DNA from: an uncultured Lachnospiraceae bacterium
GTDB taxonomy: Bacteria > Bacillota > Clostridia > Lachnospirales > Lachnospiraceae
Reading direction: 5' to 3'
Length of the DNA stretch: 64,000 nucleotides
Assembly (NCBI GenBank): GCA_905199445.1
Contig: CAJKGK010000019.1
Location: 1-64,000 of the forward strand
Shown here: positions 21,535-30,128 of the stretch, in pieces
Numbering within the stretch: the stretch's first letter is position 1
Layout: every line of letters begins with the position of its first letter
Made by a program: the position numbers and the translations under genes
Notes under the pieces: generated by a model
The model's input: only the letters and a program-made list of their open reading frames with translations
Database searches by the model: none
What the model was told of the DNA's origin: nothing

Positions 21535-23946
21535 ATGCATCAATCGGATTTTAATCAGGACTGGAAGGTTTGGAAGGAACAGGATGCCTTTGAACTTGTC
21601 TTTAGAGTTCCCCAGGATGCTGTGGATGTGACTTTGCCTTATGATGCCATGTTTCATGAAAAGCAGAGTGAACATAGTAAAAATGGCGGAAGGACAGGAC
21701 ATCTGGACGGTTCTGTATATAAGTATTATAAGAAATTTTTTGTGCCCGAAGACTATAGGGATAAAAATGTTTTACTGCAGTTTGAAGGCGTTTATATGAA
21801 TGCTTTTGTGTATATTAATCAATCTCTGGCAGGAAGCTGCGCCTATGGATATACGGATTTTTTTGTCAATGCCAATGATTATCTCAAATTCGGGGCGGAT
21901 AATGAGGTCCTTGTTCTTGTAAAATGTTCGGCGATGCCCAACAGCCGCTGGTACAGCGGCGGCGGAATTTACCGGCCAGTATCCATGCATGTGGCCGGCA
22001 GAGTTTATGTGCCGCCTTATACATTGCGTCTGACAACAAAGACCTTGGAGGCTGACGGTGCCCTTGTGGAAGCAGAGGCTGATCTTAAAAATACCGATAT
22101 CCGTGCCCTGTGGCAGCAGGTTACACTGGTGCTTTATGATCCCGAGGGGAATTCTGTGCTTACCCGGTCATATCCGGTGCGGATTAAAGGGGGAGAAACC
22201 GTTCATTTTCGTAAATCTGTATTTGTGGAAAACGCAGTATTATGGAGTGAGCATAATCCGGCGCTTTATAAGCTGTATATCCGGCTTGAAAGTGAAGGTA
22301 CTGTCACAGATGAGGACAGTATTGTTACTGGTATACGTATGATTTCGGCGGATGCCCGGCATGGTCTGCGTATTAACGGAGATTCGGTTAAGCTCAGAGG
22401 CGCATGTATCCACCATGACCAGGGGCTTTTAGGGGCCGCAACCTATGATGATTATGAATACAGGCGTATTCGGCTTTTAAAGGATGCAGGTTTTAATGCG
22501 GTTCGCTGTGCCCATAATCCTGCATCACAGGCCCTTCTTAGAGCCTGCGATACACTTGGCGTCTATGTGATGGATGAGCTGTCCGATGTATGGACGAAAA
22601 ATAAGACAGACTATGATTATTCCATGGTTTTTGAAAAGGACTGGGAAAAGGATGTTTGTGCTATGGTTCATGCTGATTATAACCATCCTTCGGTAATCAT
22701 GTATTCCACGGGAAATGAAATATTTGAAATCTGCTCGGATAAAGGCTTTGAGGTCAGCCGGATGCTGGGTGACAAATTCCATGAACTGGATCCGTCCAGA
22801 CTGACAACCAATGGTATTAACGGTGCTTTTGCGGCCGGTGACGGTCTGGCTCATATTGTCCATGATATTACAGGTGCTGATCCTGGAAGCGGGGATGTGA
22901 ATGTATTTATGGGGGCCATGGCCACACATATGGCGGAAATTGTCTGTCACCCGATTTTATCGGATATTCTTGAGAAACTGGAAACAACCATGGACGTGAT
23001 CGGTTATAATTATATGACAGCCCGATATTTAAAGGATGCCAAAACCTATCCGGACCGCGTGATGGTGGGCACAGAAACCTATCCAAAACAAATTGCCGAA
23101 AACTGGGATGCAATTACCCGGTGCCCGGCCGTGCTTGGGGATTTTACATGGACCGGTTATGATTATCTTGGAGAGGTATCGCCTCAGTATCCATCTCTGA
23201 TCAACTCCGGTGCTGATGTATCTTTATTAGGCTGCCGCAGACCAATCTCTTATTACAGAGAAATTGTTTTTGGACTGACGAAAAAGCCTTGCATTGCGGT
23301 TCAGAATCCGGCCAGCTTTGGAATTCCACGGGAATTTGGTCCATGGTGTTTTACAGACTGTACGTTTAATTATAATTATGAAGGTATGGCAGGCAAACCG
23401 ATTATGATTCAGGTCTTTGCCGGCGGAGATCAGGTCGCCCTGTACTTAAATGACCGGCTGATTGGACGTCAGGACTGTGGAAAAAGAACCCAGTATTACA
23501 CAATGTTTAACACTGTATATGAACCTGGTGTACTCACAGCAGTTGCCTATGAAAAGGGTGAGGAAATCGGCCGCTGTCAGCTTTGTACAACAAAGCCTGC
23601 AGCAAAAATCACGGCCAGTGTTGATGAACATACATATCAAAACACCACTTTAACGGCAAAAGGCGATCATACAAAACTGGTATTTGTAGATGTGATCCTT
23701 AAAGATGAAGATGGAAAATGGGTTCCGGATGCCAGTCATGAGCTGACGATGGAAATCCAGGGACCGGCATCACTGGCGGCCTTTGGCAGCATCGAGGCAG
23801 CGCATGACTGTGGTTTTGAGAAAATGACAGCCCGTGCAGGAGAAGGACGGGCTATGGCTGTACTTAAAATTTTAGGAGAAGGCCCGGTAACCGTGAAAAT
23901 CAATGCACAGGGCCTGGAAGGCGGTACTGTAACTTTCAATCAATGA
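21535..23946 (+). CDS. Glycoside hydrolase family 2 (beta-galactosidase-type)
   Basis: 803 residues, no signal peptide, so cytosolic. N-terminal jelly-roll sugar-binding domain (about 1-165; NSRWYSGGGIYRPV), immunoglobulin-like domain (about 166-270), TIM barrel (about 275-590) and C-terminal beta domains including a DUF4982-like module. Barrel marks: GACIHHDQGLLGAA, RLLKDAGFNAVRCAHNPAS, acid/base Glu395 in STGNEIFE and a nucleophile candidate Glu514 in GTETYP. It probably removes beta-galactose (or another beta-sugar) from oligosaccharides; galE and a GH112 phosphorylase lie in the same window. AGGAGG precedes the ATG. Its end overlaps the convergent HAD gene by 11 bp. Confidence 0.93.
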   Translation: MHQSDFNQDWKVWKEQDAFELVFRVPQDAVDVTLPYDAMFHEKQSEHSKNGGRTGHLDGSVYKYYKKFFVPEDYRDKNVLLQFEGVYMNAFVYINQSLAGSCAYGYTDFFVNANDYLKFGADNEVLVLVKCSAMPNSRWYSGGGIYRPVSMHVAGRVYVPPYTLRLTTKTLEADGALVEAEADLKNTDIRALWQQVTLVLYDPEGNSVLTRSYPVRIKGGETVHFRKSVFVENAVLWSEHNPALYKLYIRLESEGTVTDEDSIVTGIRMISADARHGLRINGDSVKLRGACIHHDQGLLGAATYDDYEYRRIRLLKDAGFNAVRCAHNPASQALLRACDTLGVYVMDELSDVWTKNKTDYDYSMVFEKDWEKDVCAMVHADYNHPSVIMYSTGNEIFEICSDKGFEVSRMLGDKFHELDPSRLTTNGINGAFAAGDGLAHIVHDITGADPGSGDVNVFMGAMATHMAEIVCHPILSDILEKLETTMDVIGYNYMTARYLKDAKTYPDRVMVGTETYPKQIAENWDAITRCPAVLGDFTWTGYDYLGEVSPQYPSLINSGADVSLLGCRRPISYYREIVFGLTKKPCIAVQNPASFGIPREFGPWCFTDCTFNYNYEGMAGKPIMIQVFAGGDQVALYLNDRLIGRQDCGKRTQYYTMFNTVYEPGVLTAVAYEKGEEIGRCQLCTTKPAAKITASVDEHTYQNTTLTAKGDHTKLVFVDVILKDEDGKWVPDASHELTMEIQGPASLAAFGSIEAAHDCGFEKMTARAGEGRAMAVLKILGEGPVTVKINAQGLEGGTVTFNQ

Positions 23947-24730
23947 TGTGATAATGCTTCAGTGCAAATTCAATGCCGTCTTTATCCACATCTCGGGTCT
24001 GCCATGTACAGAAGGGAAGAATTTCCGGCATACTGTTGCCCATGGCAATGCTGTTGGGCACATATGCCAACATAGGCAGATCATTGGTACTGTCACCGAT
24101 GGCGTAACAGTTTTTTAGGGGAATATTCAGATAATCGCACATAAATTGAATACCAGTGGCTTTGGAATAGCCTTTCTGGACGATTTCTGCAATCTGATTG
24201 CCCCGATCAATATAATCAAGAAAAGGGGAAATATAAGCCTTAAAAGCCCTTTCATCACTATCCTGGTTCATATGGACCAGGATTTTGTCATAAGTGAAAG
24301 ACGGGTTCTTGATATCTATGGAAAATTCAAGGTTTTTGGCTTTAAACATCCGGCGAAGTTCATCGATAAAGCCGGTGGAAGGCAGTTCCTCATCAAAATA
24401 AATATGGGTATTTTCTTCAAAAAAACCTGGAATTTTCAGTTTTCGCATCATATGAATTGTTTCCACACAGCGGTCATGAGGAATTGTATGTGAGAAAAGC
24501 TTTTGCCCGTGATAATAAATATAAGTTCCGCAGCCGCAGATCAGACCGTCAAAGCCCAGATCAAGAATAAAAGGATCGATATTAAAAAAGGTCCTTCCTG
24601 TATTTATAAAGGTAAGGTGACCGTTGGCTCTGGCCTTGGCAATGGCATTTTTTGTACTTTGGCTGATTACAGTATCGCCTTCGGGAATTAAAGTGCCGTC
24701 AATATCGAAAAAGATCATCTTTGGTGTCAT
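23936..24730 (-). CDS. Cof-type HAD-IIB family phosphatase
   Basis: 264 residues. Motif I FFDIDGTLIPEGD (nucleophile and acid/base Asp at about 8 and 10), motif II FINTGRTF, a C2B-type cap, and motif IV GDSTNDLPML with a Lys upstream (QKGYSKATGIQF). Cof-type enzymes dephosphorylate sugar phosphates, nucleotides or cofactors; the substrate cannot be told. On the - strand, GAGG lies about 9 bp before the ATG. It faces the GH2 gene tail-to-tail. Confidence 0.93.
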   Translation of the reverse strand: MTPKMIFFDIDGTLIPEGDTVISQSTKNAIAKARANGHLTFINTGRTFFNIDPFILDLGFDGLICGCGTYIYYHGQKLFSHTIPHDRCVETIHMMRKLKIPGFFEENTHIYFDEELPSTGFIDELRRMFKAKNLEFSIDIKNPSFTYDKILVHMNQDSDERAFKAYISPFLDYIDRGNQIAEIVQKGYSKATGIQFMCDYLNIPLKNCYAIGDSTNDLPMLAYVPNSIAMGNSMPEILPFCTWQTRDVDKDGIEFALKHYHIID

Positions 24731-24838
24731 TATGATAAGCCTCGTTTCTAAATGAATTCAAATATATAATCAGTGTAGATTATATTTCCTCGGCAGCCAT
24801 AATGCAAGGGGAAGATTCAATTAAATTTCCAAAATAAA

Positions 24839-24867
24839 TTGTTTTTTCCAACTGTTTGCTCTATAAT
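24839..24867 (+). promoter_or_regulatory. Sigma-A promoter for sufC
   Basis: TTGTTT (24839-24844), 17-bp spacer, TATAAT (24862-24867), about 60 bp before the sufC ATG. Confidence 0.65.
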
Positions 24868-24926
24868 ACTGAAGGAATGGGAATATTAAATACAGATTGA
24901 ATGGACAGTGAGAGAGGAGCGTTTTC

Positions 24927-25670
24927 ATGCTTGAGCTACAAAATATTTCCTTTGATGTAGATGAAAATGATCGGACAAAGGGAATTTTAAAAAATATCAG
25001 TTTAAAATTGGAGGATAACAAATTTTATGTGATTACCGGTCCCAATGGAGGCGGGAAGTCTACGCTGGCGAAAGTGATTGCCGGTATTTATAAGCCTTCC
25101 GGAGGAAAAATTCTGTGGAACGGTGAAGATATTACCCAATGGTCGGTTACAGAGCGGGCAAAAGCAGGCATCAGCTTTGCCTTTCAGCAGCCGGTACGTT
25201 TTAAAGGAATTACGGTGTTTGACCTGATTCAGTTGGCTACGGGGAAAAAGATTAATGTAGAAAAAGCCTGTCAGTACCTTTCTGAGGTGGGACTGTGCGC
25301 AAAGGATTATATCCGCCGTGAGGTAAATGCCAGCCTTTCCGGAGGGGAATTAAAGCGTATTGAGATTGCTTCGGTGATGGCCAGAGGCACACAGATGACG
25401 CTTTTTGACGAACCTGAGGCGGGTATTGATCTTTGGAGCTTTCAAAATCTGATTCAGGTGTTTGAAAAGCTTCATAAGAAAAATCACGGAACGATTTTAA
25501 TTATTTCTCATCAGGAACGAATTTTAAATATTGCAGATGAACTTGTGATGATTGCCGACGGACAGTTGGTAAAGCAGGGGGCAAAAGAAGAGGTACTGCC
25601 TGAAATTTTCGGACGGGATGTACTTGATGAGAGCCGCAGCTGTAAATTTTATGATAAACAGGAAATCTAA
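24927..25670 (+). CDS. sufC: Fe-S cluster assembly ATPase SufC
   Basis: 247 residues, a soluble ABC ATPase. Walker A GPNGGGKSTLAK (about 39-50), Q-loop FAFQQPVRFKGI, signature LSGGELKRIEIASV (about 139-152), Walker B MTLFDEPEAGIDLWS and the H-loop ISHQ. The E-P-E-A-G-I-D form of Walker B is the SufC mark. SufC powers the SufB-type scaffold. GAGAGGAGC lies before the ATG. Only one SufB/D-type gene follows. Confidence 0.95.
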   Translation: MLELQNISFDVDENDRTKGILKNISLKLEDNKFYVITGPNGGGKSTLAKVIAGIYKPSGGKILWNGEDITQWSVTERAKAGISFAFQQPVRFKGITVFDLIQLATGKKINVEKACQYLSEVGLCAKDYIRREVNASLSGGELKRIEIASVMARGTQMTLFDEPEAGIDLWSFQNLIQVFEKLHKKNHGTILIISHQERILNIADELVMIADGQLVKQGAKEEVLPEIFGRDVLDESRSCKFYDKQEI

Positions 25671-25682
25671 GGAGGAATGATC

Positions 25683-26600
25683 ATGGACGAAATCAGATTA
25701 CAGATGCTTAAAGAAATCGCAGACCTTCATGGAATTCCCGAAGGTGCCTATAATATCAGAGAGAACGGAAAAAGTATCGGGCGGACATCCACCGATGAAA
25801 TTGAAATTATTTCCAGACAGGACGGCAAAGGCCTGGAAATCTATGTGAAACCGGGAACAAAAAAGAAAAGCCTTCACATTCCGGTGATTATCAGTCAGTC
25901 CGGGCTTTCGGAAGTCGTTTATAATGATTTTCATATTGGCGCTGACTGTGATGTGACGATTATTGCCGGCTGCGGTATTCATAATCCAGGCGAGGACAGC
26001 AGCCGTCATGACGGTATTCACAGTTTTTATGTGGGAGAAAATTCCAGAGTGAAGTATATTGAAAAACATTACGGTGACGGCGATGGCAATGGGGAGCGGA
26101 TCATGAATCCTGAGACTGTTGTGGAAATGGATAAAAACAGTTACATGGAGATGGAAACCGTACAGATTAAAGGGGTTGATTCAACTGTCCGTTTGACAAA
26201 GGCAAAGCTTGCTCAGGGTGCCCGTCTTGTTGTCATGGAGCGTTTAATGACTCATGGCAATCAAACGGCTGAGAGTCATTTTGAAGTTGTTTTGGAGGGC
26301 GAAGATTCTGCTGCCAATGTTGTGTCCCGTTCCGTTGCCAGGGATCACTCTTATCAGAAATTTGTATCTAATATTGTGGGGAATACAGTGTGCAGCGGAC
26401 ATACGGAATGTGATGCCATTATTATGGATCAGGCAAAGGTTGTGGCTGTCCCTGAATTATCAGCAAACAGTACAGATGCAGCTCTGATTCATGAGGCAGC
26501 TATCGGAAAAATTGCCGGGGAACAGATTATTAAGCTGATGACTCTGGGGCTGACCGAGGAAGAAGCAGAAGAGAAGATTGTGGAAGGCTTTCTCAGGTAG
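25683..26600 (+). CDS. Short SufB/SufD-family scaffold protein (minimal SUF)
   Basis: 305 residues from ATG 25683; AAGGAGGA at 25669-25675 is too close to ATG 25677. It has the SufB/D beta-helix core: ADCDVTIIAGCGIHNPG, EDSAANVVSRSVARDHSYQKFVSNIVG, then the SufB-type motif CSGHTECDAII and LIHEAAIGKIAGEQIIKLMTLGL. It is much shorter than SufB (about 470 residues) or SufD, lacking most of the N-terminal region. With SufC it forms a two-gene SUF system, like the minimal SmsCB systems described in anaerobes and archaea. No sufS, sufU or sufD follows. Confidence 0.9.
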   Translation: MDEIRLQMLKEIADLHGIPEGAYNIRENGKSIGRTSTDEIEIISRQDGKGLEIYVKPGTKKKSLHIPVIISQSGLSEVVYNDFHIGADCDVTIIAGCGIHNPGEDSSRHDGIHSFYVGENSRVKYIEKHYGDGDGNGERIMNPETVVEMDKNSYMEMETVQIKGVDSTVRLTKAKLAQGARLVVMERLMTHGNQTAESHFEVVLEGEDSAANVVSRSVARDHSYQKFVSNIVGNTVCSGHTECDAIIMDQAKVVAVPELSANSTDAALIHEAAIGKIAGEQIIKLMTLGLTEEEAEEKIVEGFLR

Positions 26601-26606
26601 AAGGTG

Positions 26607-27317
26607 ATGAAAGTGACACAAAAACAGAGCCCTCGGGGGCGCCAGATGTCAGAGTCCATGGTGATTGGAGCCTTTCTGGCGCTGGCCGGCGGCTTTTTGG
26701 ATGCTTATACTTATATATGCAGAGGCTCGGTATTTGCCAATGCACAGACCGGAAACATTGTGCTTTTAGGTATGAATCTGGCATCCGGTGAATTTAAAAA
26801 AGCATTGGGATATATGGTGCCTATTGCCGCTTTTGCTGTCGGAGTGTTTATCGTGGAATGTGTCCGGCACTATTTTAAAAATAAAGGGATTAAAGAGCAT
26901 CGTCGGTTTCACTGGCGTCAGATTATCGTGGCAGCTGAAATATTGATTCTGGCCATTGTGGCATTTTTGCCTCAAAGTATGAATGATCTGTCCAACTGGT
27001 GCGTGTCTTTTGTGTGTGCCCTTCAGGTGGAAAGCTTTAGAAAAATCCGGGGTAATACGCTGGCAACGACGATGTGTACCGGCAATCTTCGTTCGGCCAC
27101 GGAAATGATGCATCGCTACATCATTACCGGAGATAAGAAACTTCGGCGCAAAAGCTTGGAATATTATCTGATTATAGCGCTGTTTATGGCAGGAGCCGCC
27201 GCCGGCGCATTGGCTTCAGGCGTTTTCCATACTTTGGCGGTGCTTATATGCTGCTTTTTACTTCTGGCAGCCTTTTTATTAATGTTTATTTCCCCAGAGG
27301 CGGAATCTGGCGTATAA
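26607..27317 (+). CDS. YoaK family (DUF1275) membrane protein
   Basis: About 236 residues from ATG 26607; GTG 26604 or GTG 26613 are alternatives. Six hydrophobic segments. Family marks are GAFLALAGGFLDAYTYICRG (about 22-41), FANAQTGNIVLLGMNLA, and the LQVESFRKIRGNTLATTMCTGN block (about 140). Function unknown; some members are annotated as chromate or small-anion transporters without firm proof. It follows sufB by 6 bp and precedes the enolase-like gene, so all four may be co-transcribed. Confidence 0.9.
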   Translation: MKVTQKQSPRGRQMSESMVIGAFLALAGGFLDAYTYICRGSVFANAQTGNIVLLGMNLASGEFKKALGYMVPIAAFAVGVFIVECVRHYFKNKGIKEHRRFHWRQIIVAAEILILAIVAFLPQSMNDLSNWCVSFVCALQVESFRKIRGNTLATTMCTGNLRSATEMMHRYIITGDKKLRRKSLEYYLIIALFMAGAAAGALASGVFHTLAVLICCFLLLAAFLLMFISPEAESGV

Positions 27318-27376
27318 AACCTTCTGAAATTTCCAATACTTATGAAAAAGCAGGTGTGATTTCAGGAGGTATTTTT

Positions 27377-28642
27377 ATGCCCTATATTAAGTATATTTAT
27401 GCCAGAGAAGTATTGGATTCCAGAGGTATTCCTACAGTTGAGGCTCAGGTTTATACCCACTGCGGCGTGTGCGGCAGTGCGATTGCACCTTCGGGAGACG
27501 GCGTGGGAATTTATGAGGCTATGGAACAAAGGGATGATTCGTCCAGACGCTATATGGGCAAAGGTGTTTTGCATGCCGTGGAAAATGTGAATAAAACCAT
27601 TGCAAAAATGTTGACCGGTATGTGTGTTCTTGATCAGGTCGGTATAGATCGTATGCTGATTCGAAGAGATGGCACGGCCAACAAAGGAAATTTAGGGAGC
27701 AATGCCATTTTGGCGGTATCCATGGCCTGTGCCAGGGCGGCAGCTCTGTGCCAGGGACAGCCGCTTTACAGAATCATGGGCGGATTTTATGCCCATACCC
27801 TTCCTGTGCCGATGTTGAATATTTTAAGCAGTGTCCATAGGGGATGCACAGGGATGAGTTTTCAGGAATTTATGATTATGCCTTCAAACGCAGAAAATTA
27901 TAAAGCGGCGCTTCAAACGGGAGCAGAGGTTATTGACCACATGGAGCAGCTTTTGCTTCGGGAGGGCTGTGATACCGCCATTGGGCGGGGCGGCGGCTTT
28001 GCCCCTGACTTTTCATCCAATGAAAAAGCTTTAAGGTGGATTGTGAAAGCTATTGAGGCGGCCGGCTATTGTCCGGGAAAGGATGTGCAGATCGGCCTGG
28101 ATGTGGCGGCAGATAAGCTTTGGATTAACGGAAAATATCAGCTGAATCCCAGGACGGCCATGGAAATGACCGGAGATGAACTGATTGAATATTATGAATA
28201 TTTGTGTGACAAATTTCCTGTTTGCCTGATCCGTGACGGGCTGGATGAAGATGACTGGGAAGGATGGGTCAAAATGACCCGCCGGTTAGGGCAAAAAATC
28301 AGTGTGACCGGAGATCGTTTTTTTTCGGCCAGTCCGGACAGGCTAAAAATGGGCATTCGTAGTCTGGCGGGAAACAGTGTTATTATTAAACCTGGACAGA
28401 TTGGTACATTGACTGAAATTTTTCAGACTATAGAAATTGCTAAAAGAGCCGGATATGACACGATCATTTCATATAGTCCCGGGGAAAGTGAGGATTCGTT
28501 TATTGCAGATCTGGCTGTGGCGGTTAATTGCGGAAAAATTTGTGCCGGTTCAATTAAGCGATCCGAACATACAGCTAAATATAACCGGTTGTTAAGAATA
28601 TGCGATGAACTGGGGACTATGGGAACCTATGGCTGTTTTTAA
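27377..28642 (+). CDS. Enolase homologue with a degenerate active site (probable pseudoenzyme)
   Basis: 421 residues from ATG 27377 (AGGAGGT upstream); the length is that of a full enolase. The fold is clear: YAREVLDSRGIPTVEAQV, YMGKGVLHAVENVN, GSNAILAVSMACARAAA, QEFMIMPSNAENYKAAL, GLDVAAD, LDEDDWEGW, QIGTLTEIFQTIEIAKRAGY. But key residues differ from enolases. GDEGGFAP is GRGGGFAP (catalytic Glu to Gly205). The metal-ligand Glu in IEDPLDEDD is Arg286 (IRDGLDEDD). The GDD metal site is GDR. SHRSGET is SYSPGES (His to Tyr366). The C-terminal substrate Lys is Cys389. The SGAST lid is SGDGV. The conserved His in GGSHA aligns with Arg155. Ordinary 2-phosphoglycerate dehydration is therefore unlikely; role unknown. 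Confidence 0.88.
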   Translation: MPYIKYIYAREVLDSRGIPTVEAQVYTHCGVCGSAIAPSGDGVGIYEAMEQRDDSSRRYMGKGVLHAVENVNKTIAKMLTGMCVLDQVGIDRMLIRRDGTANKGNLGSNAILAVSMACARAAALCQGQPLYRIMGGFYAHTLPVPMLNILSSVHRGCTGMSFQEFMIMPSNAENYKAALQTGAEVIDHMEQLLLREGCDTAIGRGGGFAPDFSSNEKALRWIVKAIEAAGYCPGKDVQIGLDVAADKLWINGKYQLNPRTAMEMTGDELIEYYEYLCDKFPVCLIRDGLDEDDWEGWVKMTRRLGQKISVTGDRFFSASPDRLKMGIRSLAGNSVIIKPGQIGTLTEIFQTIEIAKRAGYDTIISYSPGESEDSFIADLAVAVNCGKICAGSIKRSEHTAKYNRLLRICDELGTMGTYGCF

Positions 28643-28671
28643 CAGCATAAAGATTTTTTTTGTGAAAATGT

Positions 28672-28700
28672 TTGCATAATTTTGCTGAAAATGATATTAT
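28672..28700 (+). promoter_or_regulatory. Sigma-A promoter for the Gfo/Idh/MocA gene
   Basis: TTGCAT (28672-28677), 17-bp spacer, TATTAT (28695-28700), 59 bp before the ATG. Confidence 0.65.
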
Positions 28701-28759
28701 ATTTATGGCTGATTTAGTTAGAATAAATCAAAAGTTTAAAAGGAGATGCTATAATAACT

Positions 28760-29869
28760 ATGAAAAACGGTAAAGTACAGATTGGTATCATCGGCTGCGG
28801 TGGTATCGCAAATCAGAAACATTTTCCATCCTTAATGACACAGAAAGACCGGGTTGATCTCGTTGCTTTCTGCGATATTATTATCGAAAGAGCAGAAAAG
28901 GCTGCAAAAGAATATGGTACAGCCGATGCAAAAGTGTACACAGATTATAATGAATTGTTAAAAGATGGCGACATTGATGTTGTGCATGTACTGACACCAA
29001 ATGTTGCCCATGCGCCGATAACCATCGCCGCATTTAATGCAGGAAAGCATGTTATGTGTGAAAAGCCGATGGCGCACACGCCAGAAGCTGCAAAAGAAAT
29101 GATTGATGCATGGAAAGCCTCCGGAAAGAAATTTACAATCGGTTATCAGAACCGTTTCAGACCTGAAGTTCAGGCACTTCATAAATCCTGTGAAAGCGGT
29201 GAACTGGGTGATATCTATTATGCGAAAGCCCATGCTGTACGCCGCAGAGCCGTTCCGACATGGGGTGTATTTCCAAACAAGGCCCTTCAGGGCGGCGGAC
29301 CATTAATCGATATCGGTACCCACGCACTGGATATGACCTTATGGTGTATGGATAATTATGAACCGGATCGTGTTCTGGGTTCTGTCTATTACAAACTGGG
29401 ACATCTGCCACAGGCTACAGAAGGCAATATGTTCGGTCCATGGGATCCTGAAACATACGAAGTTGAAGATTCCGCAATGGGCTTTATTAAGATGAAAAAC
29501 GGCGCAACAATTAATCTGGAAGCTGCCTGGGCCATCAATATGGTCGAATCCAGAGAAGCATCCACCACACTTTGCGGTACAAAAGCCGGCGCTGAAATTC
29601 ATTCCGGTATGAGCTATAAAGAAAATGAATTAATCTATAACAGAGGCAAAAACGGACTTCTTATGGAAGAAAAGATTTCTGCCGGCGGCAATATTGCCTA
29701 CTTCGAAGGCGGTGCATCCGAACCTGGCGCATTGGAAGCTAAGCAGTGGATTGATGCCATTGTGAATGATACAGAACCGCTGGTTAAGCCGGAACAGGCC
29801 TTTGTGGTTACACAGATTCTTGATGCGATTTATAAATCTGATGCTCAGGGCAAAGAAATTGTATTTTAA
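28760..29869 (+). CDS. Gfo/Idh/MocA family NAD(P)-dependent oxidoreductase
   Basis: 369 residues, cytosolic. Rossmann start IGIIGCGGIANQKHFPS, then VHVLTPNVAHAPITI, the catalytic-Lys motif CEKPMAHTPE, and GGPLIDIGTHALDMTLW with the active-site Asp/His. The family oxidises or epimerises sugars, inositols and related compounds; the substrate is unknown. Codon use (CCA, AAA, GAA, GGT) resembles rplS and ilvC rather than its neighbours, so it is probably strongly expressed. It is monocistronic: own promoter, strong terminator downstream. Confidence 0.93.
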   Translation: MKNGKVQIGIIGCGGIANQKHFPSLMTQKDRVDLVAFCDIIIERAEKAAKEYGTADAKVYTDYNELLKDGDIDVVHVLTPNVAHAPITIAAFNAGKHVMCEKPMAHTPEAAKEMIDAWKASGKKFTIGYQNRFRPEVQALHKSCESGELGDIYYAKAHAVRRRAVPTWGVFPNKALQGGGPLIDIGTHALDMTLWCMDNYEPDRVLGSVYYKLGHLPQATEGNMFGPWDPETYEVEDSAMGFIKMKNGATINLEAAWAINMVESREASTTLCGTKAGAEIHSGMSYKENELIYNRGKNGLLMEEKISAGGNIAYFEGGASEPGALEAKQWIDAIVNDTEPLVKPEQAFVVTQILDAIYKSDAQGKEIVF

Positions 29870-29920
29870 TTACATATGAAGGACCAGGCCAAATTGTCAA
29901 ACAGACTGTGATATATATAA

Positions 29921-29936
29921 TCTAATGGCCATTAGA
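29921..29936. repeat. Perfect 16-bp palindrome after the oxidoreductase gene
   Basis: TCTAATGGCCATTAGA is a perfect palindrome 52 bp after the stop and 4 bp before the terminator stem. It may be a protein-binding site or part of the RNA 3' end structure. Confidence 0.45.
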
Positions 29937-29939
29937 TGA

Positions 29940-29978
29940 GGGCGGACACGTTTGCTTATATGCGTGTCCGCCCTTATA
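29940..29978 (+). terminator. Intrinsic terminator after the Gfo/Idh/MocA gene
   Basis: GGGCGGACACG (29940-29950) pairs perfectly with CGTGTCCGCCC (29963-29973), followed by TTATATT. The stem is very strong and the U-tract imperfect. The rest of the gap to ilvN (to about 30070) holds nothing I can support. Confidence 0.75.
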
Positions 29979-30070
29979 TTATTGCAGCCGCTGTTGAGAG
30001 GCTGTAGATCATAAAAAAGAAATGTCGTTTTGGGTGAAAGCAGGTAATAAAAAAATCCCCGGCCTTTCCA

Positions 30071-30099
30071 TTGACAAATAAAGTCAAGATTGTTAGAAT
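30071..30099 (+). promoter_or_regulatory. Sigma-A promoter for ilvN
   Basis: TTGACA (30071-30076), 17-bp spacer, TAGAAT (30094-30099), directly before the ilvN ribosome site. The leader is too short for a T-box. Confidence 0.75.
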
Positions 30100-30128
30100 G
30101 GTTTTAATTCAGTAAAGAGGTGAAGTAT

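Noticed and set aside
29980..30128. Branched-chain amino acid T-box or leader peptide before ilvN
   Set aside because: The promoter at 30071-30099 leaves a leader of under 30 nt. A 19-codon frame near 30021 lacks a ribosome site, has no Ile/Leu/Val run and overlaps the promoter.
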